Shown here: in pieces, positions 1 through 5,978 of the stretch
How positions within the stretch are numbered: the stretch's first letter is position 1
How the letters are laid out: each line of letters starts with the position of its first letter
Origin: a virus
IMG/VR virus record: IMGVR_UViG_3300043469_000452
Coordinates: 1-22,860 of that record
DNA length: 22,860 nt
Strand: one strand, 5' to 3'
Translations under genes and position numbers: made by a program
The notes under the pieces: model-generated
Databases searched by the model: none
Told to the model about the DNA's origin: nothing
The model's input: the letters and a program-made list of their open reading frames with translations, nothing else

Positions 1-2
1 TC

Positions 3-203
3 ATTGATGCCAACTGCAACGACTGCAAGCACATGAAAAGGGATTTAGATAGGCTAAATCTTCACCGCAAATCATACGAGGGTACTGGGTTAATGGATGG
101 TTTACAGTTTGGCAAATGCGAAAAGCTAAACAAAGACATTTCGTTCATCCCTAACACCTGCCAATTAGATACACAAGAATGTTTTGAACACAGGAAATTA
201 TGA
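3..203 (+). CDS. Cys-rich hypothetical protein (5' truncated by window edge)
   Basis: The frame is open from the window edge to TGA at 201-203, giving 66 residues of a C-terminal fragment. It has six cysteines, including an NCNDC cluster near the start and single Cys residues spread to the end, plus a final HRKL. That spacing suggests metal binding, but no family is recognised with certainty. The stop overlaps the start of the next gene as ATGA (200-203), which implies translational coupling to ninG. The true start lies outside the window. Confidence 0.7.
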   Translation: MDANCNDCKHMKRDLDRLNLHRKSYEGTGLMDGLQFGKCEKLNKDISFIPNTCQLDTQECFEHRKL

Positions 204-799
204 AACAAAAAAAGTGCAAACAATGCGGTGAGCGATTCATGCCTGAATATAAAACCACACAAGTGGTATGCAGTTATAAGTGCGCAGTTATAAGAGCAGG
301 CGAAAAGCTAAGGGAGGCCCGATTCAAAGAGATTAAAGAAAACGTATTGACTATTTCGGATTATTACAAAGTTTTGCAGAGTAAGGTAAACCACATAGCC
401 CGATTGATAGATAAAGGGGAGTTGTGTATCAGTTGCCGTAAACAATCCAAAAAAGAAAACGGAGGGCATTTTCACGCGGTTGGTGGGAATCATTCGCTAA
501 GGTTCAACCTTCACAACCTATTTCAGCAATGTGAGGCGTGCAATACTCATAAACACGGCAACATAGACAATTACCGAAAGGGAATAATTGAAGTGTACGG
601 ATTCCAACAAATGGAATATATCGACAATCTAAAAGCTATCTATCCAGAAATGATACTAACTAAAGACGATGTTAAAGTTTGCATCAAAACGGCAACGGCA
701 ATCGTTAAAGAGTTGATTGCTAAAAATGAAATCTATCATCCTGAAATCAGATTGAAATTACGGACTAAGTACAACGAACAAATAGGTATTTACTTATGA
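200..799 (+). CDS. ninG: NinG-like recombination protein (Rap family)
   Basis: This 199-residue protein matches the lambda NinG/Rap pattern. An N-terminal zinc-ribbon-like element has C6, C9, C24 and C28. A second Cys pair (CISC) follows, then the core GGHFHAVGGNHSLRFNLHN leading to QQCEACNTHKHGN, the NinG signature with His, Asn and Cys residues that resemble an HNH-type metal site. Lambda Rap is a structure-specific nuclease that acts on recombination intermediates such as D-loops and Holliday junctions. The gene starts at ATG 200 inside the ATGA overlap with the upstream gene and is itself followed by an ATGA overlap at 796, so it sits in a tightly coupled early operon. The family call is strong; the in vivo role is inferred from the family. 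Confidence 0.9.
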   Translation: MKQKKCKQCGERFMPEYKTTQVVCSYKCAVIRAGEKLREARFKEIKENVLTISDYYKVLQSKVNHIARLIDKGELCISCRKQSKKENGGHFHAVGGNHSLRFNLHNLFQQCEACNTHKHGNIDNYRKGIIEVYGFQQMEYIDNLKAIYPEMILTKDDVKVCIKTATAIVKELIAKNEIYHPEIRLKLRTKYNEQIGIYL

Positions 800-978
800 T
801 TCGCCTATCAGATTATGAATTCATATTCGATGAAGAGTTATTTGTCTCAGGTCACAGGGCAATGATAGACAATGAAGATATGCCGATGAAAATTAAAGAG
901 CCTTATATTCAGCGACTTGAAAGATATTTTAAAGTTGTTAACGAAAAATCAAAAGAAAATATTAAGTTTGAAAAATGA
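796..978 (+). CDS. Small acidic hypothetical protein
   Basis: A 60-residue acidic protein with no recognised domain. The evidence for expression is context: ATG 796 overlaps the ninG stop as ATGA, and its own stop overlaps the next start (975-978) in the same way. The sequence is charged and probably soluble, with no signal peptide or membrane segment. A function cannot be assigned. Confidence 0.65.
   Translation: MIRLSDYEFIFDEELFVSGHRAMIDNEDMPMKIKEPYIQRLERYFKVVNEKSKENIKFEK
963..970 (+). promoter_or_regulatory. Possible Bacteroidota -7 element TAAGTTTG
   Basis: It fits TAnnTTTG and lies inside the preceding reading frame, 4 bases before ATG 975. No TTG is found at the expected distance upstream, so it may be a chance match. 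Confidence 0.25.
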
Positions 979-1124
979 AAAACAAACGCAAAGGTAAAGG
1001 CAGGCCAAAGAAAGAGGCAACCAAGATAGTAGGAACACGCATCCCTATAAGAGTTGAAATGGAGTTCAGGCTTCACGCAAAGGCGTTTACTGATAGAAAA
1101 GAAAATCAAACTTTTGAATTATAA
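975..1124 (+). CDS. Small basic protein with AT-hook-like / short ribbon-helix-helix-like features
   Basis: A 49-residue ORF in an ATGA overlap with the upstream gene. The N-terminus is very basic with a GKGRPKKE core resembling an AT-hook, followed by TRIPIRVEMEFRLHAKA. That arrangement (a short beta-strand followed by a helix) resembles the first half of CopG/Arc ribbon-helix-helix proteins, but the protein ends before a full second helix. It may be a minimal DNA-binding protein or a truncated regulator. TAAGTTTG at 963-970 lies four bases before the start and could give it a separate transcript. Confidence 0.55.
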   Translation: MKNKRKGKGRPKKEATKIVGTRIPIRVEMEFRLHAKAFTDRKENQTFEL

Positions 1125-1144
1125 AACCTTTTAACAAAAAAAAC

Positions 1145-1246
1145 ATGAACGTATTTGAAGCCTTATTTTTATTCATTGCCATCTGTTGATTGGCATTTAT
1201 GTACCTTGTAGAATCTTTAATCGAAGGAGGTGGGGATGAAAACTGA
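1145..1246 (+). pseudogene. Micro-ORF for a single-pass membrane peptide, interrupted by in-frame TGA
   Basis: ATG 1145 follows an A-rich leader and reads MNVFEALFLFIAIC before TGA at 1187-1189. Past the stop the frame continues as LAFMYLVESLIEGGGDEN to TGA at 1244-1246. Reading the TGA as Trp would give one continuous hydrophobic helix of about 20 residues in a 33-residue peptide. The simplest explanation is a TGG-to-TGA nonsense change in a small membrane protein gene. TGA is used as a normal stop by many neighbours, so recoding is unlikely. The C-terminal GGG codons overlap the Shine-Dalgarno sequence of the next gene. Confidence 0.35.
1225..1230 (+). promoter_or_regulatory. Strong Shine-Dalgarno AGGAGG for the gene at 1236
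   Basis: AAGGAGG lies 5 bases before ATG 1236. This decides the start in favour of ATG 1236 over GTG 1230. It stands out because most genes in this window have A-rich leaders without a clear Shine-Dalgarno sequence, as is usual in Bacteroidota. Confidence 0.6.
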
Positions 1247-1820
1247 AATTGTAAACTTTAAAAACGCAATCCAAACTGAAAGCAATCTCGAGTTAGCATA
1301 TCTATGCTGCAAAGGTTATGCTCGTAAATTAGTATTTAATGTTTTGAACTTTGATTCAAATACTATCCAGGATTATTTCGATGCAATAGGTGCGTGTCGT
1401 ATTCTATTTACCTTTAATCAGGTTGAACTAGCACGAGAATTGAACTATAAGATTGGAAGAAAGTTAGTTGAATCAAATCCTGAATTTACAAATTGGTTTA
1501 TAATCGTAGCATCATCCCTAGAGTGGCCAATCGTAACAATACAACCAAACGAATGCGTAAAAGGTCAAGATGCGGTAATTGAAGAGTATCGCACCCACGC
1601 AGACTTTGAGGGAATCATTGAAGTGAGTTGGTATCGCAAACCAATTGGCAACGAATCGATAGATCAAGACTTGTGCAATGAAACAATCATACTTAAAAAA
1701 CATTTGTTTGACTTTATAGACGAGCAACACCCGGGCGAACAACCTGCAAGCATGGATGAGGACTTGACTGAGTACATAGCTGAGTATATCAAATCAGGCG
1801 AATTGATTTATACGGAGTAG
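1236..1820 (+). CDS. Hypothetical protein, 194 aa
   Basis: ATG 1236 is chosen because it has ideal spacing to an AGGAGG at 1225-1230; an in-frame GTG at 1230 is the alternative. The protein is acidic, mostly helical in appearance in the first half, with Trp-rich patches near the middle (NWFIIVASSLEWP) and an acidic C-terminus. No signal peptide or obvious catalytic motif is seen and the family is not recognised. It lies in the early/accessory block after ninG and ends with TAG before a 92-bp intergenic stretch, so it may close that transcription unit. Confidence 0.65.
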   Translation: MKTEIVNFKNAIQTESNLELAYLCCKGYARKLVFNVLNFDSNTIQDYFDAIGACRILFTFNQVELARELNYKIGRKLVESNPEFTNWFIIVASSLEWPIVTIQPNECVKGQDAVIEEYRTHADFEGIIEVSWYRKPIGNESIDQDLCNETIILKKHLFDFIDEQHPGEQPASMDEDLTEYIAEYIKSGELIYTE

Positions 1821-1853
1821 CCAAGGGTTGTATTGTGTGGTCTGGGCTATTGA

Positions 1854-1879
1854 GTGTAGGTGCTGTTAGCAGATGGCAC
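1854..1879 (+). repeat. Left arm of imperfect inverted repeat flanking the gene at 1913
   Basis: The arm contains GTGTAG, a 5-base gap, GTTAGCAGA, two bases and GCAC. The reverse complement of the same series occurs at 2218-2244, with a 6-base gap. The longest perfect block is 9 bp. It lies in the 92-bp intergenic space after the 1236 gene. Confidence 0.5.
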
Positions 1880-1882
1880 GGT

Positions 1883-1904
1883 TTAATTAGTAAAACTTAA
1901 TTAG
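1883..1904 (+). repeat. Two direct copies of TTAATTAG upstream of the gene at 1913
   Basis: TTAATTAG occurs at 1883-1890 and again at 1897-1904, 14 bp apart start to start, just before ATG 1913. It may be a regulatory site, but AT-rich composition makes chance plausible. Confidence 0.3.
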
Positions 1905-1912
1905 AAATACAA

Positions 1913-2218
1913 ATGGAAAACTCGAAACAAAGTGAAGCATTCTTTGAAATGTTCACTCAAGTAAGGAAAGAAATTGCAAACGAAAACGGATACCACTTAG
2001 CAACTGCAATAATGAAAACTTTTGACAGGTGGAATATGTGGCAAACTGGTATGCCTGAATTTGATGGTAAATATCTTGCGTTAATTGAACATGAACAAGA
2101 ATGTAAGAACGTGTGGAAGTATCAAGAAGTAGTTGATTGCATCTTTAACAACTGGGTATTGAAAGATAAACAAAAAGTAATTGGATGGAAAAAATTGTCA
2201 AACGAAGACGGTCAGTAG
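1913..2218 (+). CDS. Hypothetical protein, DUF551-like C-terminal part
   Basis: A 101-residue soluble protein. Residues about 45-94 hold TGMPEFDGKYLALIEHE, later NNWVL and finally KVIGWKKL. The order of PE-x-G-x-Y-L, a central Trp and a terminal W-x-x-L resembles DUF551-type phage proteins; this comparison is from memory and tentative. The gene starts after an A-rich leader and is bracketed by an imperfect inverted repeat (1854-1879 and 2218-2244), whose right arm begins in the last base of its TAG stop. Its function is unknown. Confidence 0.6.
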   Translation: MENSKQSEAFFEMFTQVRKEIANENGYHLATAIMKTFDRWNMWQTGMPEFDGKYLALIEHEQECKNVWKYQEVVDCIFNNWVLKDKQKVIGWKKLSNEDGQ

Positions 2219-2244
2219 TGCTTTCTGCTAACTATTCGCTACAC
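2218..2244 (+). repeat. Right arm of imperfect inverted repeat flanking the gene at 1913
   Basis: It contains GTGC, two bases, TCTGCTAAC, six bases and CTACAC, the reverse complement of the blocks at 1854-1879. ACGAACCA then occurs twice (from 2243 and from 2260), a short direct repeat before the next start. Confidence 0.5.
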
Positions 2245-2267
2245 GAACCAAAAAAGTAAACGAACCA

Positions 2268-2528
2268 ATGATAACACGGATTAACGATATACCTTCAGAT
2301 AGAATAACCGATTGTGAATTTATCATCATAACTCACAGAATCGGGAATTACTTTATGAGCGGTGATGATTGTTTTAGATCAGACGGGAGGCAACTAAAAA
2401 TGATTAGGTGTGGAAATTCCAACGGCTATAAGCTAAACGGGTTATTCAGGTCGCTTACATGGATTAAGTACCACAGGCGATTGAGTATAGATATTTGGTT
2501 ACGACATTTTGAAATATTACCTTTTTAA
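2268..2528 (+). CDS. Hypothetical protein, 86 aa
   Basis: An 86-residue basic protein rich in aromatic and Arg residues, with the stretch GNSNGYKLNGLFRSLTWI near residue 50. No domain is recognised. Start ATG 2268 follows an A-rich leader (AAAAAAGTAAACGAACCA), as for neighbours. Its stop (2526-2528) falls between the -33 and -7 elements of the next gene's promoter, so transcription of the next unit probably starts right at its end. Confidence 0.6.
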   Translation: MITRINDIPSDRITDCEFIIITHRIGNYFMSGDDCFRSDGRQLKMIRCGNSNGYKLNGLFRSLTWIKYHRRLSIDIWLRHFEILPF

Positions 2529-2537
2529 TTAAATTTG
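2507..2537 (+). promoter_or_regulatory. Bacteroidota-type promoter for the gene at 2541
   Basis: TTTTG at 2507-2511 (TTG at 2509-2511), an 18-bp gap and TAAATTTG at 2530-2537 match the known TTG / TAnnTTTG consensus. ATG 2541 begins only 3 bases after the element, so the transcript should be leaderless or nearly so. Confidence 0.65.
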
Positions 2538-2540
2538 AAT

Positions 2541-2744
2541 ATGCAAACAGTAAAACTAAAACCAACAATTCAGCTAAACGATAGCGAGTTACTAGACCTG
2601 ACATTCACAGTTGAAACAGGCGTGTATGAAGTAGTACACACGTTTCCTAAAGGCAACACAGTCCGACACGTAAGCAATCAGGAATCAACAGCTATTGAGA
2701 AATTTAATGAGATTTGTAAAAACTATAATGTAAAAGTAAAATGA
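2541..2744 (+). CDS. Hypothetical protein, 67 aa
   Basis: A 67-residue soluble protein with alternating polar and hydrophobic residues suggesting beta structure. ATG 2541 is preferred over the in-frame TTG at 2535, because TTG 2535-2537 is part of the promoter -7 element. The stop overlaps ATG 2741 of the next gene as ATGA, so the two are translationally coupled. No family is recognised. Confidence 0.65.
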   Translation: MQTVKLKPTIQLNDSELLDLTFTVETGVYEVVHTFPKGNTVRHVSNQESTAIEKFNEICKNYNVKVK

Positions 2745-3013
2745 AAAAAAATCAAATATTAAAATCGGTACTCATGGTAGTGCTTATCAAATTTATCATG
2801 GTGCTAGGTGCAGTATTCGTGGTGACTATGTTACTCAATGGATATGTAGATAATCCAAATGCATTGTTTATAGTGGCTGCTTGCTTCGCATTCATGCCTC
2901 TATTCGCTGCATTATCACGATTAGTAGAAACACTTCAGAATATTATAAACCTTCGTGAGAACATCGCTAAAGCGGTTAAAAACGAAAACAAAGAGTACAG
3001 GGATAGTCTATAA
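2741..3013 (+). CDS. Small inner-membrane protein, two transmembrane helices
   Basis: A 90-residue protein with a basic N-terminus (MKKNQ), a hydrophobic segment at about residues 8-33, a short polar loop with YVDNPN and a second hydrophobic segment at about 41-60. A charged, probably helical C-terminal tail of 30 residues follows. The topology suggests N and C termini in the cytoplasm. It is not placed in the lysis cluster, so a holin role is unlikely; an exclusion or membrane-anchoring role is possible but unproven. It is coupled to the upstream gene by ATGA. Confidence 0.65.
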   Translation: MKKNQILKSVLMVVLIKFIMVLGAVFVVTMLLNGYVDNPNALFIVAACFAFMPLFAALSRLVETLQNIINLRENIAKAVKNENKEYRDSL

Positions 3014-3017
3014 TTAT

Positions 3018-3025
3018 TATATTTG
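3018..3025 (+). promoter_or_regulatory. -7 element TATATTTG for the lipoprotein gene
   Basis: A perfect TAnnTTTG lies 4 bases before ATG 3030. No TTG is seen at the usual -33 spacing. The position implies a leaderless or near-leaderless transcript. Confidence 0.5.
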
Positions 3026-3029
3026 CAAT

Positions 3030-3341
3030 ATGAAATACTTATTAATCATAATCATGCTGCTAGGTTTGGGATGCAAAAAAGACATCGAACAACCTGCAAC
3101 CGTTCAAAAACAATTAGTACAAGTGAAAGTAGTTACAGTAGGGGGTACATGGTTAACCATTAACGGCATATCACGAATCAAATCAAATCAGACCTATGAT
3201 GTAATGATGTATAGGGGTGACACGCTAAAATACTCAGCTATGGGAGGCGTTACTTATATTGAGACTGACATCATTCAAGATACTACCATAACACGTTACA
3301 AGGGCTATAAGACGCTTGATATTAAATATATTGTAAAGTAA
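3030..3341 (+). CDS. Predicted lipoprotein, possibly surface exposed
   Basis: ATG 3030 gives a 103-residue protein with a textbook lipoprotein signal: MKYLLIIIMLLGLGC, lipobox Cys at residue 15. A longer reading from 2955 would run through the previous gene in another frame and bury the signal. The residues after the Cys are KKDIE. Lys at +2 and an acidic residue at +3 resemble the lipoprotein export signal described in Flavobacteriia, so display on the cell surface is plausible. The rest looks beta-rich (QVKVVTVGGTWLTING). It has its own promoter just before the packaging genes. Phage lipoproteins of this size often block superinfection or change the host surface; that role is inferred. Confidence 0.75.
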   Translation: MKYLLIIIMLLGLGCKKDIEQPATVQKQLVQVKVVTVGGTWLTINGISRIKSNQTYDVMMYRGDTLKYSAMGGVTYIETDIIQDTTITRYKGYKTLDIKYIVK

Positions 3342-3347
3342 AACATT

Positions 3348-3764
3348 ATGGCAAGACCATTTGGAACAAAAGCAATTGGAACACCTGAAAAATTGTGGGA
3401 ACTATTTGAGCAATATGCAAAAGATACAAAAGGAAACCCGATTTTAGTTCAAGACTTTGTAGGCAAAGACGGTGACGAGGTGTATCGTAAGAAAGAAAGA
3501 CCGTTGACAATTGACGGTTTTGAATGTTGGTTGTTTGAAAAAGGGTTTATAGGCGATTTAAGCCACTATTTTGCAAATACAAACAATTCATACACAGATT
3601 ATTTAACCATCTGTCACGCGATAAGAAAGGCCACAAGAAACGACCAAATCAATGGAGGCATGGCAGGTATCTACAACCCAAGCATCACACAACGACTAAA
3701 CGGATTGGTTGACCAAAAGTCAATTGAAGTAAAGGAGCAAATGCTGTTTCCTGATGTGCCATAA
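3348..3764 (+). CDS. terS: Terminase small subunit (gp3-like DNA-packaging protein)
   Basis: This 138-residue protein has features common to Bacteroidota phage small terminases. There is an N-terminal MARPFGTKAIG and LWELFEQY helix, a central PLTIDGFECWL helix-turn-helix-like segment, and C-terminal NPSITQRLNGLVDQ. It would bind the packaging site and load the large subunit onto phage DNA. Its position just ahead of the large subunit, separated only by an HNH gene, supports the call. The pac or cos site was not identified. Confidence 0.85.
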   Translation: MARPFGTKAIGTPEKLWELFEQYAKDTKGNPILVQDFVGKDGDEVYRKKERPLTIDGFECWLFEKGFIGDLSHYFANTNNSYTDYLTICHAIRKATRNDQINGGMAGIYNPSITQRLNGLVDQKSIEVKEQMLFPDVP

Positions 3765-3770
3765 ATTACT

Positions 3771-3778
3771 TATATTTG
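3771..3778 (+). promoter_or_regulatory. -7 element TATATTTG for the HNH gene
   Basis: A perfect TAnnTTTG lies 3 bases before ATG 3782. No clear -33 TTG is present. It suggests the endonuclease brought, or gained, its own promoter. Confidence 0.5.
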
Positions 3779-3781
3779 AAT

Positions 3782-4279
3782 ATGGAAAAATGGAAACAAA
3801 TAACATACGCTAAACTATATGAGGTTAGCGATTGTGGTAATATCAGGAGGATAGGTACTACAAAAAATTTAAAAGGGTCAAAGACTGGCACAAGGGGTGG
3901 AGTTCAAAGATATAAGTGCCATGGGATAATTGACAATAATGGTAGGCGCACATTCAATATGACACATAGAATAGTTGCAATGCATTTTTTGCCAAACCCA
4001 TTAAACCTACCTCAAGTAAATCATATAGACGAAGACAAAAAAAATAATAGTTTGAGTAATTTAGAATGGGTTTCAAACAGAGAAAACTCAAGGCATTCTA
4101 ATAAAAGAAAAATAAAACAATTGGATATGCAAGGTAATTTAATAAAAATTTGGGGGTCTTTATATGAAATTGGGGATAGCGGATTTAATAAGCCACAAGT
4201 GTCTATGTGTTTAAATAAAAGGTTTAATTCAGGATATTTAGTAACACACCATAAAAATTTTAAATGGGAATACTTATAA
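3782..4279 (+). CDS. HNH homing-type endonuclease with NUMOD4 domain
   Basis: A 165-residue protein. An N-terminal NUMOD4 element (EKWKQITYAKLYEVSDCGNI, residues about 2-21) precedes an HNH_3 core with VNHIDEDKKNNSLSNLEWVS and the following NRENSRHS. A C-terminal NUMOD1-like DNA-binding part starts KIKQLDMQGNLIKIW. Such enzymes nick or cut DNA and often spread as free-standing homing genes. ATG 3782 is chosen because the in-frame TTG at 3776 is part of the -7 element. It separates terS from terL and ends one base before the terL start. HNH proteins beside terminase genes can take part in packaging in some phages, but the NUMOD layout fits a homing enzyme better. Confidence 0.9.
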   Translation: MEKWKQITYAKLYEVSDCGNIRRIGTTKNLKGSKTGTRGGVQRYKCHGIIDNNGRRTFNMTHRIVAMHFLPNPLNLPQVNHIDEDKKNNSLSNLEWVSNRENSRHSNKRKIKQLDMQGNLIKIWGSLYEIGDSGFNKPQVSMCLNKRFNSGYLVTHHKNFKWEYL

Positions 4280-4280
4280 G

Positions 4281-5459
4281 ATGTTTATCAGGACAACCGC
4301 AATAAATAAACTATTAAAGCTATCTAAGCGTATCAAGATTATAAGAGGCGGAACGAGTGCGGGTAAGACTTTTGGGATTTTGCCAATACTGATTGACAGG
4401 GCAACCAAACAAGCGGGTTTGGAAATATCGGTAGTAGCCGAAACAATCCCACATTTAAGGCGTGGTGCAATCAAAGACTTTCTAAAAATAATGCAGCAAA
4501 CAAACCGATTCTTTGACCAGAATTGGAATAAGACATTACTTACCTACAAGTTTGCAAATGGTTCATTCATTGAGTTCTTTAGTGCCGAGCAACCCGATAA
4601 ACTAAGAGGGGCAAGACGCAATATCCTATACATTAACGAGTGCAACAATGTTGACTTTGAATCCTACTCACAGTTAGCTATAAGGACATCAAATGAAATT
4701 TGGTTGGACTATAACCCCGTATCGGAGTTTTGGGTTGATAGTGAATTGCTAAACACATCAGACAAAGACGTGCAGCTACTTGTATTGACTTATAAAGACA
4801 ATGAGGCACTTGAACCTTCAATTGTTAAAGAGATTGAAAAGGCAAGAGATAAAGCAGCTACGTCTGACTATTGGCGTAATTGGTGGGCTGTTTATGGATT
4901 AGGCCAAATCGGAAAGGTTGACGGATTAGTGTTTACAGATTGGTCACAAATCGAAACAATACCAACAGGAGCGAAGTATATCGGAACGGGGATGGACTTT
5001 GGGTTTACGAATGATCCAACAACTGTCATTGATGTTTATTCACAGGATGGCAAATTGATAGTTGATGAAGTTGTTTATGAAACGGGTTTAACCAATCAAG
5101 CCATTTACAATCGGTTAAAAGATGAACCGAGATATAAACAAAAGTACATCATTGCAGATAGCGCAGAACCTAAGTCAATAGCAGAACTTCAAGCAATGGG
5201 ATTATCTGTATTAGGTGCTGATAAAACAGGAGGTATCAACTCAACTATTGATGTTTTGCAGCGTTATCACATTCAAATAACGCAAAGGTCAGTAAACACA
5301 ATAAAAGAGTTTAGGTCTTATAAATGGCAGACCGATAACCAAAACAAGGTAACGAATAAACCAATTGACCACATGAACCATGCTATTGACGCTTTGAGGT
5401 ATTGCGTTGGGTATTACATTCGCTCAAAGGGTGCAACTAAATCATTTGGTAGTTTTTAA
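4281..5459 (+). CDS. terL: Terminase large subunit
   Basis: A 392-residue packaging ATPase-nuclease. Walker A is GGTSAGKT at residues 23-30. A Walker B-like strand ILYINE ends at the catalytic Glu120, with Asn119 in the place often held by Asp. The C-terminal RNase H-like nuclease has MDFGFTNDPT (Asp239), IIADSAEP (Asp293) and HMNHAIDALRY (Asp370), giving the expected acidic triad. It cuts concatemeric DNA and pumps it into the prohead through the portal. ATG 4281 lies one base after the HNH stop, so the two are probably translationally coupled. The next gene starts after a 48-bp gap with a palindrome and a -7 element. Confidence 0.95.
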   Translation: MFIRTTAINKLLKLSKRIKIIRGGTSAGKTFGILPILIDRATKQAGLEISVVAETIPHLRRGAIKDFLKIMQQTNRFFDQNWNKTLLTYKFANGSFIEFFSAEQPDKLRGARRNILYINECNNVDFESYSQLAIRTSNEIWLDYNPVSEFWVDSELLNTSDKDVQLLVLTYKDNEALEPSIVKEIEKARDKAATSDYWRNWWAVYGLGQIGKVDGLVFTDWSQIETIPTGAKYIGTGMDFGFTNDPTTVIDVYSQDGKLIVDEVVYETGLTNQAIYNRLKDEPRYKQKYIIADSAEPKSIAELQAMGLSVLGADKTGGINSTIDVLQRYHIQITQRSVNTIKEFRSYKWQTDNQNKVTNKPIDHMNHAIDALRYCVGYYIRSKGATKSFGSF

Positions 5460-5460
5460 A

Positions 5461-5503
5461 ATGATATCATAAATCTATAATAGACATTTAAATTTTAATT
5501 TTG
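5461..5503 (+). promoter_or_regulatory. Tail-operon promoter with upstream palindrome ATGATATCAT
   Basis: The palindrome ATGATATCAT is at 5461-5470, within AAATGATATCATAAA at 5459-5473, which is repeated exactly at 12934-12948. A -7 element TAATTTTG lies at 5496-5503, 25 bp after the palindrome, and ATG 5508 follows 4 bases later. There is no TTG at the normal -33 position. If transcription starts about 5 bases after the element, the palindrome is centred near -42. Confidence 0.55.
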
Positions 5504-5507
5504 TTTT

Positions 5508-5978
5508 ATGCTAAGAATCACATTTGAAACGATTTCAGGGGAGCAGAAAGAAATAGAAGTACCAACAACATGGAGTGACATAACATGGACTAGGTTTGTT
5601 GAATTGGATAATATGAAGTTTGAAAATGAGATTGAAAGGCTATCTGCGTTTTCAGGTGTGAATATTAATCTGTTGATGAATAATTTATCATTGATTAGTA
5701 CATTATACACAGCTTGTCAATTCATGTACGATGACTTGACTGAGTTTATGTATTGCAAACAAAAGTATAAGACCTTTGAAGTAGCAAGTGATGATTGGGG
5801 AAAGATTGAAACGGCAAAGAAAGCCATGCTAGTTGAAGGAAATTGGTCAGGCGGTAGTGAGGTTGTGAAGTTGTATGCGGATGAGGACATAAGTAACAAA
5901 CCATGTACTGAGGCAATTGGAGTTGTCGCTTTTTTTTTGAACAAATTCAACGATTTTTTGAGCAGTTCAAAGACTTAA
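5508..5978 (+). CDS. Tail assembly chaperone-like protein, zero-frame product
   Basis: A 156-residue protein beginning MLRITFETISGEQKEIEVPTT that is not recognised by a strong motif. Two points suggest a tail assembly chaperone (lambda G-like). It lies among tail genes, and its frame ends (5976-5978) shortly after a run of nine T at 5930-5938, past which the -1 frame stays open for another 90 codons. The short zero-frame tail after the T run reads LNKFNDFLSSSKT. It is the first gene behind the palindrome promoter. Against the call, it is separated from the tape measure gene by four other genes, whereas chaperone genes normally sit next to it. Confidence 0.7.
   Translation: MLRITFETISGEQKEIEVPTTWSDITWTRFVELDNMKFENEIERLSAFSGVNINLLMNNLSLISTLYTACQFMYDDLTEFMYCKQKYKTFEVASDDWGKIETAKKAMLVEGNWSGGSEVVKLYADEDISNKPCTEAIGVVAFFLNKFNDFLSSSKT
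5930..5936 (+). promoter_or_regulatory. Candidate -1 ribosomal frameshift site T_TTT_TTT
   Basis: Zero-frame codons at 5931 and 5934 are both TTT and are preceded by T5930, the classical X_XXY_YYZ heptamer inside a T9 run. A slip back by one base enters the open -1 frame. TTTGAAC (5936-5942) and GTTCAAA (5965-5971) are perfect inverted repeats, but the stem would start inside the site, too close for a typical stimulator. Confidence 0.55.

Noticed and set aside
1187-1189. Reassignment of TGA to Trp in this phage
   Set aside because: TGA ends many well-supported genes here (for example at 799, 978, 2744, 7471 and 8385), so the standard code applies.
1854-2244. Integron cassette with attC sites
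   Set aside because: Half-site-like motifs TGCTAAC and GTTAGCA exist, but no complete attC with both arms and a variable centre was found, and no integrase is present.
2955-3029. Longer start for the lipoprotein gene
   Set aside because: It would read through the previous gene out of frame and push the signal peptide inside the protein; ATG 3030 gives a perfect lipoprotein signal and a promoter.
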